Program-made: the position numbers and the translations under genes
NCBI GenBank assembly: GCA_029202845.1
Contig: CP119315.1
Location: 2,449,001 to 2,513,000, forward strand
Origin: Candidatus Sphingomonas colombiensis
GTDB taxonomy: Bacteria > Pseudomonadota > Alphaproteobacteria > Sphingomonadales > Sphingomonadaceae
Reading direction: 5' to 3'
DNA: 64,000 bases
The notes under the pieces: generated by a model
Seen by the model: only the letters and a program-made list of their open reading frames with translations
Told to the model about the DNA's origin: nothing
Databases searched by the model: none
Shown: positions 34,138 through 41,674 of the stretch, piece by piece
Numbering within the stretch: position 1 is the first letter of the stretch
How the letters are laid out: each line of letters begins with the position of its first letter

Positions 34138-34818
34138 ATGTCGATGTTGACAGTGGCAATACGAGAGTTCGATCGGGATGCCGAGCGATATTTCGACAAG
34201 GCACTTTCCCGCGGCCGGAGGGCATGTGGCGTGATCAGGCAATTGCTTTACGCGGTTCTGCCGCTGTTCTTCGACTCGCTGGGCGTGATCGTCTTCGCGG
34301 TGCTGGTGGCGATGCACGTCGATCTCGTTCTCGCGGCACTCTCCGGCGTGCTGATTGCGGGCGGGCTGGTCGTGTGGGAACTGGCCCGGCGCAAACCGGT
34401 GCCAGCCATGCAATGGCTTAGCCTCGCCCTGGTCATCCTGTCGGCGGGCGCGACGCTGGCGACCAACGATCCGCGCTTCGTTATGGCCAAGCCGTCGGTC
34501 ATCTATGCCGCGGTCGGGATCGCGATGCTGCGCGCCGGCTGGATGAACCGCTATGTCGCGCCCGCCGATCTCGCGGTGGTCGAGGATTTGATGACGACGT
34601 TCGGTTATGTCTGGGCGGGTTTGATGTTCGTGACGAGCATCGCCAATCTGATCGTGGTGATTGCCTTTCCTGCGTGGTGGCTGACGTTTCTGGCGATCTT
34701 CCCGGTCGCGTCGAAGATCGGGCTGTTCGGTTTCCAGTTCACGCTGGTTCGCATCCTTGCGACACGCCGCGTAAGAGCGCGCATGATGCTCGCGGGCGTT
34801 GCGGCGGGCGGCACCTGA
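34138..34818 (+). CDS. YciB/IspZ-like inner-membrane protein
   Basis: A 226-aa membrane protein. After a ~35-residue basic cytoplasmic start it has five to six hydrophobic segments and matches the septation protein A / YciB pattern: PLFFDSLGVIVF in the first helix, NDPRFVMAKPSVIYA in the middle (compare the family's W/M-K-P-T-V-I-Y), and WAGLMFVTSIANLIV later. YciB-type proteins influence envelope synthesis and division. The start is uncertain: ATG at 34138 or 34144, or TTG at 34114, none with a good ribosome site. Divergent from a TetR regulator, which is unusual for a housekeeping yciB and suggests an accessory paralogue. Confidence 0.75.
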   Translation: MSMLTVAIREFDRDAERYFDKALSRGRRACGVIRQLLYAVLPLFFDSLGVIVFAVLVAMHVDLVLAALSGVLIAGGLVVWELARRKPVPAMQWLSLALVILSAGATLATNDPRFVMAKPSVIYAAVGIAMLRAGWMNRYVAPADLAVVEDLMTTFGYVWAGLMFVTSIANLIVVIAFPAWWLTFLAIFPVASKIGLFGFQFTLVRILATRRVRARMMLAGVAAGGT

Positions 34819-34842
34819 ACAACAAGCCGCACGCGGCTCTCG

Positions 34843-35529
34843 TTATGCTTGCGTAAGCCTGGTCATCAACACTTCGCTCCGCACGGAAAACCCCAGCGTT
34901 TCATAAAGGGCGATCGCGCCACGATTGCTGGCATAAGCGTGCAGAAAAGGCATCTCGCCACGATCGAGAATACGGTTCGCGACGAGCCGCATGAGGGCGG
35001 CGGCGTATCCGCGACCGCGATAGTCCGGGTGGGTGCAGACGCCGCTCACCTCGGTGAAGCCATCCGGTTTCATCCGCTCGCCGGCCATGGCGATAAGCTG
35101 GCCATCGACCCTCACGCCGAAAAAGTCCCCCAAATGATGCGTGCGCCCGAAGAACGGACCGGGCTCGGTAAGCGTCGCGAGCGCCAGCATTTCTGGCGCG
35201 TCGCTCTCGCCCAGTGGCGTGAGCTGAACTGCCGGTGCGGGGCCGGAGGTCAGGCTGGTCGCGGACATCTGGACCCCGAGATCCTGTGATGCGACGCTAA
35301 CGCCGGGCGCGTCGGTGGGCGGATCGACCTCCAGCAGCGCAACGTCGCCATGTTCCGCAACGAGCGCGACAAGATCGGCGAGGCTGGCGTCAAAGCGGTC
35401 TTCAATGGCCGCGAACACACCATAAGCCGGATCATATCGCCGCGCGCCACCGCGCACGATAGCGAACCGCGCGTGGCGGCCATTGAGCGCACTCCATGTC
35501 GGACGGTCGAGCGGGTGGGGAAGGGGCAT
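34843..35529 (-). CDS. GNAT family N-acetyltransferase
   Basis: A 228-aa protein with a C-terminal GNAT (FR47-like) domain. The acetyl-CoA pyrophosphate loop is visible as HPDYRGRGYAAALM at about 168-181, and the later NRGAIALYETLGF completes the fold; the N-terminal ~100 residues are less typical. The start at 35529 (MPLPHPLDRP) is chosen; the frame is open to 35724 but that part is Arg-rich shadow sequence. It is convergent with the YciB-like gene. The acceptor is unknown. Confidence 0.85.
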   Translation of the reverse strand: MPLPHPLDRPTWSALNGRHARFAIVRGGARRYDPAYGVFAAIEDRFDASLADLVALVAEHGDVALLEVDPPTDAPGVSVASQDLGVQMSATSLTSGPAPAVQLTPLGESDAPEMLALATLTEPGPFFGRTHHLGDFFGVRVDGQLIAMAGERMKPDGFTEVSGVCTHPDYRGRGYAAALMRLVANRILDRGEMPFLHAYASNRGAIALYETLGFSVRSEVLMTRLTQA

Positions 35530-35722
35530 AAGTGGCCCATAGCGCCGTTCTCGCGTTGCGGTCGAGATCGTCTCCCGCGCGGGTGAAATCGCGACGGTCG
35601 TCACCCCGCGAAATTCAGCCCGGTTACGCGCTCGATCCCGGGCATGGAAACGCGCTATGGTTGAACGGCGAGCAACTGATCGCCGAGCGGTTCTGACATT
35701 CACCCGAATGTGGGAGATCATC

Positions 35723-36715
35723 ATGAAATATAGAACGTTGGGTCATGGCCTGAAGGTATCCGCGATCGGAATCGGCTGCATGCCGATGGTCCGAGAAGGC
35801 AACATCAACTATGGTGTCGCCGACGACACGGTTTCCACGCGCACCATTCACGAGGCGATCGATCTCGGCATCACCTTTTTCGATACCGCGGAGATGTATG
35901 GCCCGTTCCGCAACGAGGAGCTTGTCGGCGCGGCGATCAAGGGCAGGCGCGACGGGCTTGTGATCGCCACCAAGTTCGCGATGCGCTGGAATGGCGACAC
36001 GCCCGTCGGCATCGACGGCAGCCCCGCGAACGCCCGTCGCGCGTGCGAGGGATCGCTCAAGCGGCTGGGCGTGGATGTGATCGACCTGTTCTATCAGCAT
36101 CGCGTCGATCAGAACGTGCCGATCGAGGAAACCGTCGGCGGCATGGCCGACCTCGTGAAGGAGGGGAAGGTTCGCTACCTCGGTCTCTCCGAGGCGGCGG
36201 CGGACACTATTCGCCGCGCCGCCAGCGTCCATCCGATCGCGGCATTGCAGAGCGAATATTCGATCTGGGAGCGCGACGTGGAGGACGGAATTCTCTCCGC
36301 CTGTCGCGAAAACGGCATTGGTTTCGTTCCGTATAGCCCGCTCGGGCGCGGCTTTCTGGCGGGCGAAATCCGCAGCCTTGACGCACTGCCGGCCAATGAC
36401 TGGCGGCGTAACGACCCGCGTTATTCGCCGGAGAACATGCCGAAGAACCTCGCCATCGTCGACGCGATCGCCGAAGTCGCTCGCCGTCACGGCGTGTCGA
36501 ACGCGCAGATCGCGCTGGCGTGGCTGCTTGCGCAGGGTGAGGATATCGTGCCGATCCCTGGCGTGAAGCACAGTGAAACGATGCGCGACAGCGCGGGCGC
36601 GCCGGATGTGACGTTGACGGCGGACGATCTCGCCCGGATCGCGGCGGCCGCCCCGACGGGAAGCACGGCCGGGCCACGCTATTCCGAAGCGGGAATGGCT
36701 CGGGTCAAACTTTGA
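35723..36715 (+). CDS. Aldo/keto reductase
   Basis: A 330-aa (alpha/beta)8 oxidoreductase of the AKR family, yeast YakC/Tas-like. Catalytic tetrad residues are visible: Asp and Tyr in FDTAEMYGPFRNEE, Lys in VIATKFA, and His in LFYQHRVD. The NADPH site is indicated by VPYSPLGRGFLAG and the C-terminal IPGVKH segment. It reduces aldehydes or ketones in the cytoplasm. The ATG at 35723 gives the canonical MKYRTLG start. Divergent from the GNAT gene, convergent with the tpsB-like gene. Substrate unknown. Confidence 0.92.
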   Translation: MKYRTLGHGLKVSAIGIGCMPMVREGNINYGVADDTVSTRTIHEAIDLGITFFDTAEMYGPFRNEELVGAAIKGRRDGLVIATKFAMRWNGDTPVGIDGSPANARRACEGSLKRLGVDVIDLFYQHRVDQNVPIEETVGGMADLVKEGKVRYLGLSEAAADTIRRAASVHPIAALQSEYSIWERDVEDGILSACRENGIGFVPYSPLGRGFLAGEIRSLDALPANDWRRNDPRYSPENMPKNLAIVDAIAEVARRHGVSNAQIALAWLLAQGEDIVPIPGVKHSETMRDSAGAPDVTLTADDLARIAAAAPTGSTAGPRYSEAGMARVKL

Positions 36716-36717
36716 CA

Positions 36718-36785
36718 ATCGGCGCAGCCTGTCCGTTCGATCCCCGCCGCTCGGCGCGGGGCGGGTTGCGGCACACTGCGCCGAT
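36718..36785. terminator. Nested inverted repeat at AKR / tpsB convergent junction
   Basis: Perfect 10-bp outer arms ATCGGCGCAG (36718-36727) and CTGCGCCGAT (36776-36785) enclose an inner GC hairpin (CCCCGCCG ... CGGCGCGGGG, about 36742-36761). The element fills the gap between two convergent genes and could fold into a long stem on either strand; a bidirectional terminator is likely. Confidence 0.5.
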
Positions 36786-36808
36786 CATCTCGCGCGAAAC
36801 CCGCTGGA

Positions 36809-38434
36809 TCATGGCTTTCGCAGGGCCAGGCGCCAGGCGAGATTGACGCGCCAATCGCTGCGATCGGTGGGATAGGGGTGATCGATCACCTTCGCGCCCT
36901 CGATCTCCAGCGATGCCTTGCCGGCATATGACAGGCGCACCCCGCCGCCGGCCGAAGCGAGGCCGTAATCGGCCGCGGCATAGGGTAGGCGCTCGTTGAT
37001 GTAGATGCGCGCGCCGTCGATGAAGCCATATAGCTCGCTGCCGTTCCAGTCGGCGGGGAGCTTGGGCCGGATCGCAAGTTCACCAAGCCCGGCGAAGCCG
37101 CTGTCGCCGGAAAGGATCGCCGCGTCGAACGCACGCCCGAACTCGGAACCGCCGACGGCGAACCGCTCGCTCGCGGTGAGCCGATCCCGGCTCCACTGGC
37201 CCGATGCGCGCAGCCGCGCGACGATGCGTTTGCCCAGCGCGCGATCGATCGTGGCGCGGGCATTGGCCTTGGTGAACACAGTGTCGGTAAAGCCCGGCGT
37301 GCCGCGCGCGCCCAGGATGCCGAGGCCGCGCGTGATCGTCGCGCCGGCGGTGGTCACGGTTTCTTTGGCGACCGATGAATAACCCACCGCAAGCCGCGCG
37401 GCGCGCATGTGATCCGAAGAGATGAGCGCGCCGAAAGCGGCGGCATCGCTGTTGATGCCATCCAGCCCGATGCTCATCGACAGATTGCGGCGATAACCGC
37501 GGATGATCGGGTAGCTGAGCGACAGCCCGGCGGTGGCAGCTTCGCCGCGCACTGGCTGGTCGCTCGGGCGGGTTTCGAGATAGCCACCGGACAGTGCGAG
37601 GCTGAGGCCGTCCGCGCCGAGCGGCGTCGCATGGGCGAGCGCCGCATAGCGAAAACGACGAAGATCGGTGGCGGACAACAATGTCAGATCGGTGCGATCG
37701 CCATCTCGCAACAGGCTATAGCCATGCGCCTCGCCACGGAACTGGCCACTGCCGAGCCCCTGCGTCGCGCGATTGTCCACGCCTAAAGCGAAATCGGAAT
37801 GTCGGCGGCGCGGGGTAATGACGATCACCACGCCGCCCGCTTGTTTGCCGCGCTGAAGATCGGCGTCGATCTTGGCGCCGGGAATGTCGCGCATCAGCGA
37901 CAAGGTGCGCTCCAGCGTGCGCCGGGTGAGCGGGCGCTCTTGGCGCAATCGCTCGCCATAGGCATGGATCAGCGGGCTCGCGCCCTTCGGATAGACGATA
38001 TCCTCGATAAAGCCTTCGGCGACCGTCACCCTGATGTGCCCCGACGACAGATCCTGATCGGGAATGGCGATTGTATAGAGCGCGATGCCGGTGCGTTCAT
38101 ATGCGATGGAGAGTTTCGCGGCGAGCGCCTCCAGCGTCGCGCGTGTCGCGGGATGGCCGAGGAAGCCTGATGCCGCCTCAGCGACCGGCGCGGGCACCTT
38201 CACGCCCTCGAACGCGATGCCCTTGATAGGGGTCTCGACGCCACGCGCGTCGACGGTGGAAAGCTGGGTCGCGACGGTCGTTTGGTCGTCCGGTTTCAGC
38301 GCGGGGGGCGGCAGCATCGGTTGGGCGCGGTCGGCGCGGCCCTGATCGATGATGAGCGGCGCGCCCTGCGATTCTGGCGGCAGCGGATTGCTCTGCGCCG
38401 CCGCCAACAACAGTGCGAGCGAGGCGACGGTCAT
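36809..38434 (-). CDS. ShlB/FhaC/HecB-family outer-membrane secretion pore (TpsB)
   Basis: A 541-aa Omp85-superfamily transporter. Signal peptide ends about AAAQ (14); POTRA domains lie at about 68-145 and 146-210, then a 16-strand barrel with a C-terminal LALRKP. TpsB pores export a partner protein across the outer membrane through a two-partner pathway. The conserved L6 tip motif, usually VRGY/F, reads VGGSEFGRAFD at 427-437, so this is a variant branch. The only upstream neighbour, 87 nt away, is a glycine-rich lipoprotein rather than a large TPS-domain exoprotein, with an intrinsic terminator between them. The lipoprotein is therefore the candidate cargo. Confidence 0.88.
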   Translation of the reverse strand: MTVASLALLLAAAQSNPLPPESQGAPLIIDQGRADRAQPMLPPPALKPDDQTTVATQLSTVDARGVETPIKGIAFEGVKVPAPVAEAASGFLGHPATRATLEALAAKLSIAYERTGIALYTIAIPDQDLSSGHIRVTVAEGFIEDIVYPKGASPLIHAYGERLRQERPLTRRTLERTLSLMRDIPGAKIDADLQRGKQAGGVVIVITPRRRHSDFALGVDNRATQGLGSGQFRGEAHGYSLLRDGDRTDLTLLSATDLRRFRYAALAHATPLGADGLSLALSGGYLETRPSDQPVRGEAATAGLSLSYPIIRGYRRNLSMSIGLDGINSDAAAFGALISSDHMRAARLAVGYSSVAKETVTTAGATITRGLGILGARGTPGFTDTVFTKANARATIDRALGKRIVARLRASGQWSRDRLTASERFAVGGSEFGRAFDAAILSGDSGFAGLGELAIRPKLPADWNGSELYGFIDGARIYINERLPYAAADYGLASAGGGVRLSYAGKASLEIEGAKVIDHPYPTDRSDWRVNLAWRLALRKP

Positions 38435-38476
38435 GAATGTACCCCGGGATCGGTGATTGTTTGCGTCGAGGGCGCG

Positions 38477-38514
38477 AAAATGGGGCTGCGGCGGGAGAGG
38501 GGTGCCGCAGCCCC
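38477..38514 (-). terminator. Intrinsic terminator between lipoprotein and tpsB genes
   Basis: GGGGCTGCGGC (38482-38492) and GCCGCAGCCCC (38504-38514) form a perfect 11-bp stem with an 11-nt loop. Read on the minus strand it comes 7 nt after the lipoprotein stop and is followed by ATTTT. Partial read-through would express the lipoprotein in excess over the downstream secretion pore. Confidence 0.8.
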
Positions 38515-38521
38515 AGAGCCG

Positions 38522-39664
38522 CTAATGATTGGTACGGCCCGGGATGAGGCCTGGAAGCAGGCCGCCCGATTGCCCTGAGCCACCCGTCGCGCCGCCGAGC
38601 GTCGAGGTGACGCCGTTCACGATATTGCCGACGGGCGCCAATACGCCGCCGCCCGATGCGGGCGCGGCGGCACCGCTCGTGACGGAGGTGACCGCGTTGA
38701 CGACCGGGCTCAGCACGCCGCCGCCATTCCCGTTTGTCGCGCCGTTGACGACAGAATTGACGACATTGCCCGCCACCGGCACGGCGCCGACCGCGTTGGT
38801 GACCGTGGATACGACGTTCGTCGCGCCGCCGGTCGCCGGCAGACCGTTGGGCAGCAGGCTGGCGTTGACCAGCGCGGGCTGGCCGTTGCCGATGACGTTA
38901 TTTCCGTTGAGCGCGAGGTTGACCAGATTGGCGGATGCGCCCCCGCTCGGCGCGGTGACATTGGCGACGCTCACATTGGCGATGCCGTTTACCGTGGCGG
39001 TCACGGCGCTGCCCGCGTTCAGCACACCGGCCGATGCGATCGTGCCCGTCGGCACCGATGAGCCAAGCGCCGCGACCGCGATTGCGCCGGTACCGCCACT
39101 AGCTGGGCTGGTGACCGACTTGTCGCCGACGGCGATCGACAGCGCGTCGCCGACGACGCCCTTCACGCCGTTCACAAGCAGGGTGCGGCCTTCGCCGACA
39201 TCGACCAGCGCGGTGCCCGTGTCCGTCAGAATTTTCGTGATGGTGCCGGTGATCGGCTGAGCGATCGGAATTGCGGTCGCGATCGGCGTCGTTATCCGGC
39301 CCTGACCGTCGGCGACACCAAGCACGGCATTGCCCGCGGTCGCCAGCGCGGGCGAAAGCTGGGTGAGCGCCGTTCCCAGCGTGCCGCCGCCATTGCCGCC
39401 GGCGCCCCCCGCGCCACCGTTGCCGCCGCTTCCGCCGCTTCCGCCGCTTCCGCCGCTTCCGCCGCTTCCGCCGCTTCCGCCGGTGCCTCCGTTGCCGCCG
39501 TTACCGCCGGCGCCGCCATCACCGCCGCTTCCGGCGTTTGATCCGGGCGATCCGACGCTGGCAAATCGATATCCGCCGGAGCTTTCGCAGGCGCTGAGCA
39601 ACAACAAGGCGATTGCCGATCCGGCGATCATCGTGAACTTCGTTTGAGGGATTTTTTGCGACAC
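38522..39664 (-). CDS. Glycine-rich (collagen-like/PGRS-like) lipoprotein, candidate TpsB cargo
   Basis: A 380-aa predicted lipoprotein: short basic start, hydrophobic stretch and lipobox LSAC with Cys26. Residues 44-94 are a low-complexity GGS/GGN/GGA tract, including six perfect GGS units encoded by identical 9-mers. The remainder (95-360) is rich in Val, Ala, Asn and Gly with repeated VVNAV / VVNGAT / GVLxPV patterns, resembling a beta-helical or fibrillar surface protein. GTG at 39664 is taken as start because GGAGAA lies correctly upstream and it gives a proper lipoprotein signal. No TPS domain is recognisable. It precedes tpsB, so surface display through that pore is the working idea. 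Confidence 0.7.
   Translation of the reverse strand: MSQKIPQTKFTMIAGSAIALLLLSACESSGGYRFASVGSPGSNAGSGGDGGAGGNGGNGGTGGSGGSGGSGGSGGSGGSGGNGGAGGAGGNGGGTLGTALTQLSPALATAGNAVLGVADGQGRITTPIATAIPIAQPITGTITKILTDTGTALVDVGEGRTLLVNGVKGVVGDALSIAVGDKSVTSPASGGTGAIAVAALGSSVPTGTIASAGVLNAGSAVTATVNGIANVSVANVTAPSGGASANLVNLALNGNNVIGNGQPALVNASLLPNGLPATGGATNVVSTVTNAVGAVPVAGNVVNSVVNGATNGNGGGVLSPVVNAVTSVTSGAAAPASGGGVLAPVGNIVNGVTSTLGGATGGSGQSGGLLPGLIPGRTNH
39423..39476. repeat. Six perfect 9-bp tandem repeats (CCGCCGCTT) inside the lipoprotein gene
   Basis: Six head-to-tail copies of CCGCCGCTT, encoding Gly-Gly-Ser units on the minus strand, with degenerate copies on both sides. Because the unit is 9 bp, replication slippage would change the length of the Gly-rich arm in frame, giving a length-variable surface protein. 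Confidence 0.9.
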
Positions 39665-40265
39665 AGCCGTTCTCCATGGTTTCCGGATACGGAAGGGCAG
39701 CGGAAGAATAAATTCTTCCAATTTCAGATCGCAATGATCAACGGCTCAAGCTCTTCGCTATTGAAGAGCGCCGAAAAGTGAGAAGGCGGATATCACCTGA
39801 CAATTCATCGGTGAATATCCCTTTGCAATCTTACTTCGTTCAACCGAGCAAGGTCGCGTGAATTGCGGCCTGATGCTAAATCCGGACAATTTATCGAGAA
39901 ACTTATCTATCTAATCAATCCGATAATCTCTCTTCGTATTTGTTAATATTTGACAATATACGTAAAGAAAATATTAAAACTCGTTGAGAAAATCATCCGA
40001 TATGGAGATTGGATCAATTGTTGTCGGAAAGGCGACGATACTTGCAATATAAGCGGCTGACGTATTTGAATTTTTTTAATGCGATCTGTCGTCCGCAGAG
40101 TTTTTTATTTCGCCGAAATCGCCGCGAATGAAATTGGTTTTTCGTGATGCGAACTATGTCGATCGGCCGGATTTCCCATCGCGGTTCTGGCGGATGGAGT
40201 CGGAAATGGCGCCCAGCACATCCCGTTCATTTGCCGGTCAGGCTTGTTGGGTCCATAATGAAGCC
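39665..40265. other. 601-bp gene-free region with AT-rich island
   Basis: No coding frame is supported between the lipoprotein start and the small secreted protein at 40266. The segment 39830-40130 is strikingly AT-rich for this genome. It contains a sigma-70-like promoter on the plus strand (39950-39977) and presumably the minus-strand promoter of the lipoprotein/tpsB genes. Such islands are typical targets of silencers such as MucR/H-NS-like proteins; that is inference. Confidence 0.6.
39950..39977 (+). promoter_or_regulatory. Sigma-70-like promoter candidate (TTGACA - 16 bp - TATTAA)
   Basis: TTGACA at 39950-39955 and TATTAA at 39972-39977 with a 16-bp spacer in the AT-rich island. It would drive transcription toward the gene at 40266 with a leader of roughly 280 nt. 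AT-rich DNA produces chance matches, so the call is tentative. Confidence 0.35.
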
Positions 40266-40673
40266 ATGACCAACTCGATGTCGCCGAACGTCCGCGCCCT
40301 GTCGATCGCCGTTGCCGTTACGTTGGGAAGTTTCGGCGGATCGGCAACCGCGCTCGCGCAATCGGCCACGCCGATTTCGGCGTCTGCGCCAGCCGCCGTG
40401 CAACCGGTGCCACCCAGTGACGGCGATGTGCGTCGCCTGACGGATGAGCAGCGCAATGCCATTCTGGACGCGAATACCGTGGAGAGCGCGGCGCTGGCGC
40501 GTGGCGAGCAGCCGATGTCGGGGGCGCTCGATCGCAGGGTTCACGGCGAGGTGGGCTTTATGATCGGGACGAATGGTGCGCGCGGCGCATATGGGACGGC
40601 CGACATTCCGCTTGGTGACAATGCGGGTGCCACGGTGTCTTTCGAGAGCAGCCGCTTCGGGCCACGTCGCTAG
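40266..40673 (+). CDS. Small secreted hypothetical protein, 135 aa
   Basis: I do not recognise a named family. The protein has a signal peptide (MTNSMSPNVRALSIAVAVT..., cleavage after ATALAQS near residue 33), a Pro/Ala linker, an acidic helical part (RRLTDEQRNAILDANTVESAALARGE) and a C-terminal part with HGEVGFMIGTNGARGAYGTADIPLGDNAGATVSF, which looks like two or three beta strands seen in other sphingomonad periplasmic hypotheticals. The start at 40266 is chosen for the signal peptide; the frame is open to 40128. It is transcribed away from the lipoprotein gene across the AT-rich island. Confidence 0.65.
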   Translation: MTNSMSPNVRALSIAVAVTLGSFGGSATALAQSATPISASAPAAVQPVPPSDGDVRRLTDEQRNAILDANTVESAALARGEQPMSGALDRRVHGEVGFMIGTNGARGAYGTADIPLGDNAGATVSFESSRFGPRR

Positions 40674-40758
40674 CCCCGGGTTCTGCCTTGCGACAGGCGC
40701 GATCGACTGGCGCGCGGGTCATATGGCCGCGCGGGGCGTGTCGCGTTAAACGCACGAC

Positions 40759-41634
40759 ATGGTGGATGAGGCATCGTATCAGCAGATTGGCGTAGTTGGC
40801 TCCGGGCGAGTGGCGCGTGCGTTGGCGCTTGGCCTCGGCCGGCATTCGGCTCGACCGCCGTTACTGTATGGCCGCTCTCCCGCGAGACTTGATGCCGCCA
40901 TCGCGCAGGTCGGGCGTGCTGCCGCTGCCACGCGCTATGACACGCTTGGCGAGACTTGTGACCTGATCGCCATCGCGGTCTCCGACGATGCGATCGGCGT
41001 GGTCATTGCCGAACTCGCGCGCGCGATCCCCGAGGGGCGGTCGCCGTTCGTTTTCCATGTGAGCGGGCAGAGCGGCGCGGCAATGCTCGCACCGTTGCGG
41101 GCGAGGGGGGCGATCACCGCCGCAATTCACCCGGTCATGACTTTTACCGGCGATCCGGCGATCGAAGTCCGGCGCATGGCGGGCGCGCGCTTTGCCGTTA
41201 CGGGATCGAGCGCGGAGGCCAGTGCGCGCGCCGATCTGGTGGTGCGGCTTCTGGATGGTGTCGCGGTGGAGATACGGGAAGAGCATCGCTCGCTCTATCA
41301 CGCGGCTTTGTGCCACGCCGCTAATCACCTCGTGACGTTGCTTAACGGATCGTCCCGCGCGCTGACCGCGGCAGGCGTGGATGATCCGCGGGGGCTGCTG
41401 GCGCCGCTCGTGCGGGCCGCGCTCGAGAACAGCCTCTCGCGGGGCTTTGCGGCGCTATCCGGCCCGCTGTTGCGCGGTGACGATGAAACGATCCATAACC
41501 ATCTGATCGCGCTGGATAGTTATTGCCAGGAAATGCTGCCGGCGTATCGCACGATGGCGATCGCCACGCTCGACGAGCTTGAACGCTCGGGCGCGCGGGC
41601 GGCCGCGCCCGCGTTACGCGAACGTCTCGCCTGA
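40759..41634 (+). CDS. DUF2520 / Rossmann-like NADP-binding protein
   Basis: A 291-aa protein with an N-terminal Rossmann fold (IGVVGSGRVARALALGLG at about 11-28; dinucleotide loop GSGRVA) and a C-terminal helical DUF2520 dimerisation domain with LYHAALCHAANHLVTLL and DSYCQEMLPAYRTM. The layout resembles pyrroline-5-carboxylate reductase and ketopantoate reductase, and a reductase role is inferred, but no reaction is established for the family. It stands alone between the secreted protein and the convergent prolyl aminopeptidase gene. Confidence 0.88.
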   Translation: MVDEASYQQIGVVGSGRVARALALGLGRHSARPPLLYGRSPARLDAAIAQVGRAAAATRYDTLGETCDLIAIAVSDDAIGVVIAELARAIPEGRSPFVFHVSGQSGAAMLAPLRARGAITAAIHPVMTFTGDPAIEVRRMAGARFAVTGSSAEASARADLVVRLLDGVAVEIREEHRSLYHAALCHAANHLVTLLNGSSRALTAAGVDDPRGLLAPLVRAALENSLSRGFAALSGPLLRGDDETIHNHLIALDSYCQEMLPAYRTMAIATLDELERSGARAAAPALRERLA

Positions 41635-41674
41635 TCGCGCGACGCGAGTCCTTATCGGCGCGATCTCCGGAGGC

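Noticed and set aside
38522..39664. Mycobacterial PE_PGRS or true collagen protein
   Set aside because: The Gly tract is short, lacks a PE domain and strict G-x-y triplets with Pro; only general resemblance.
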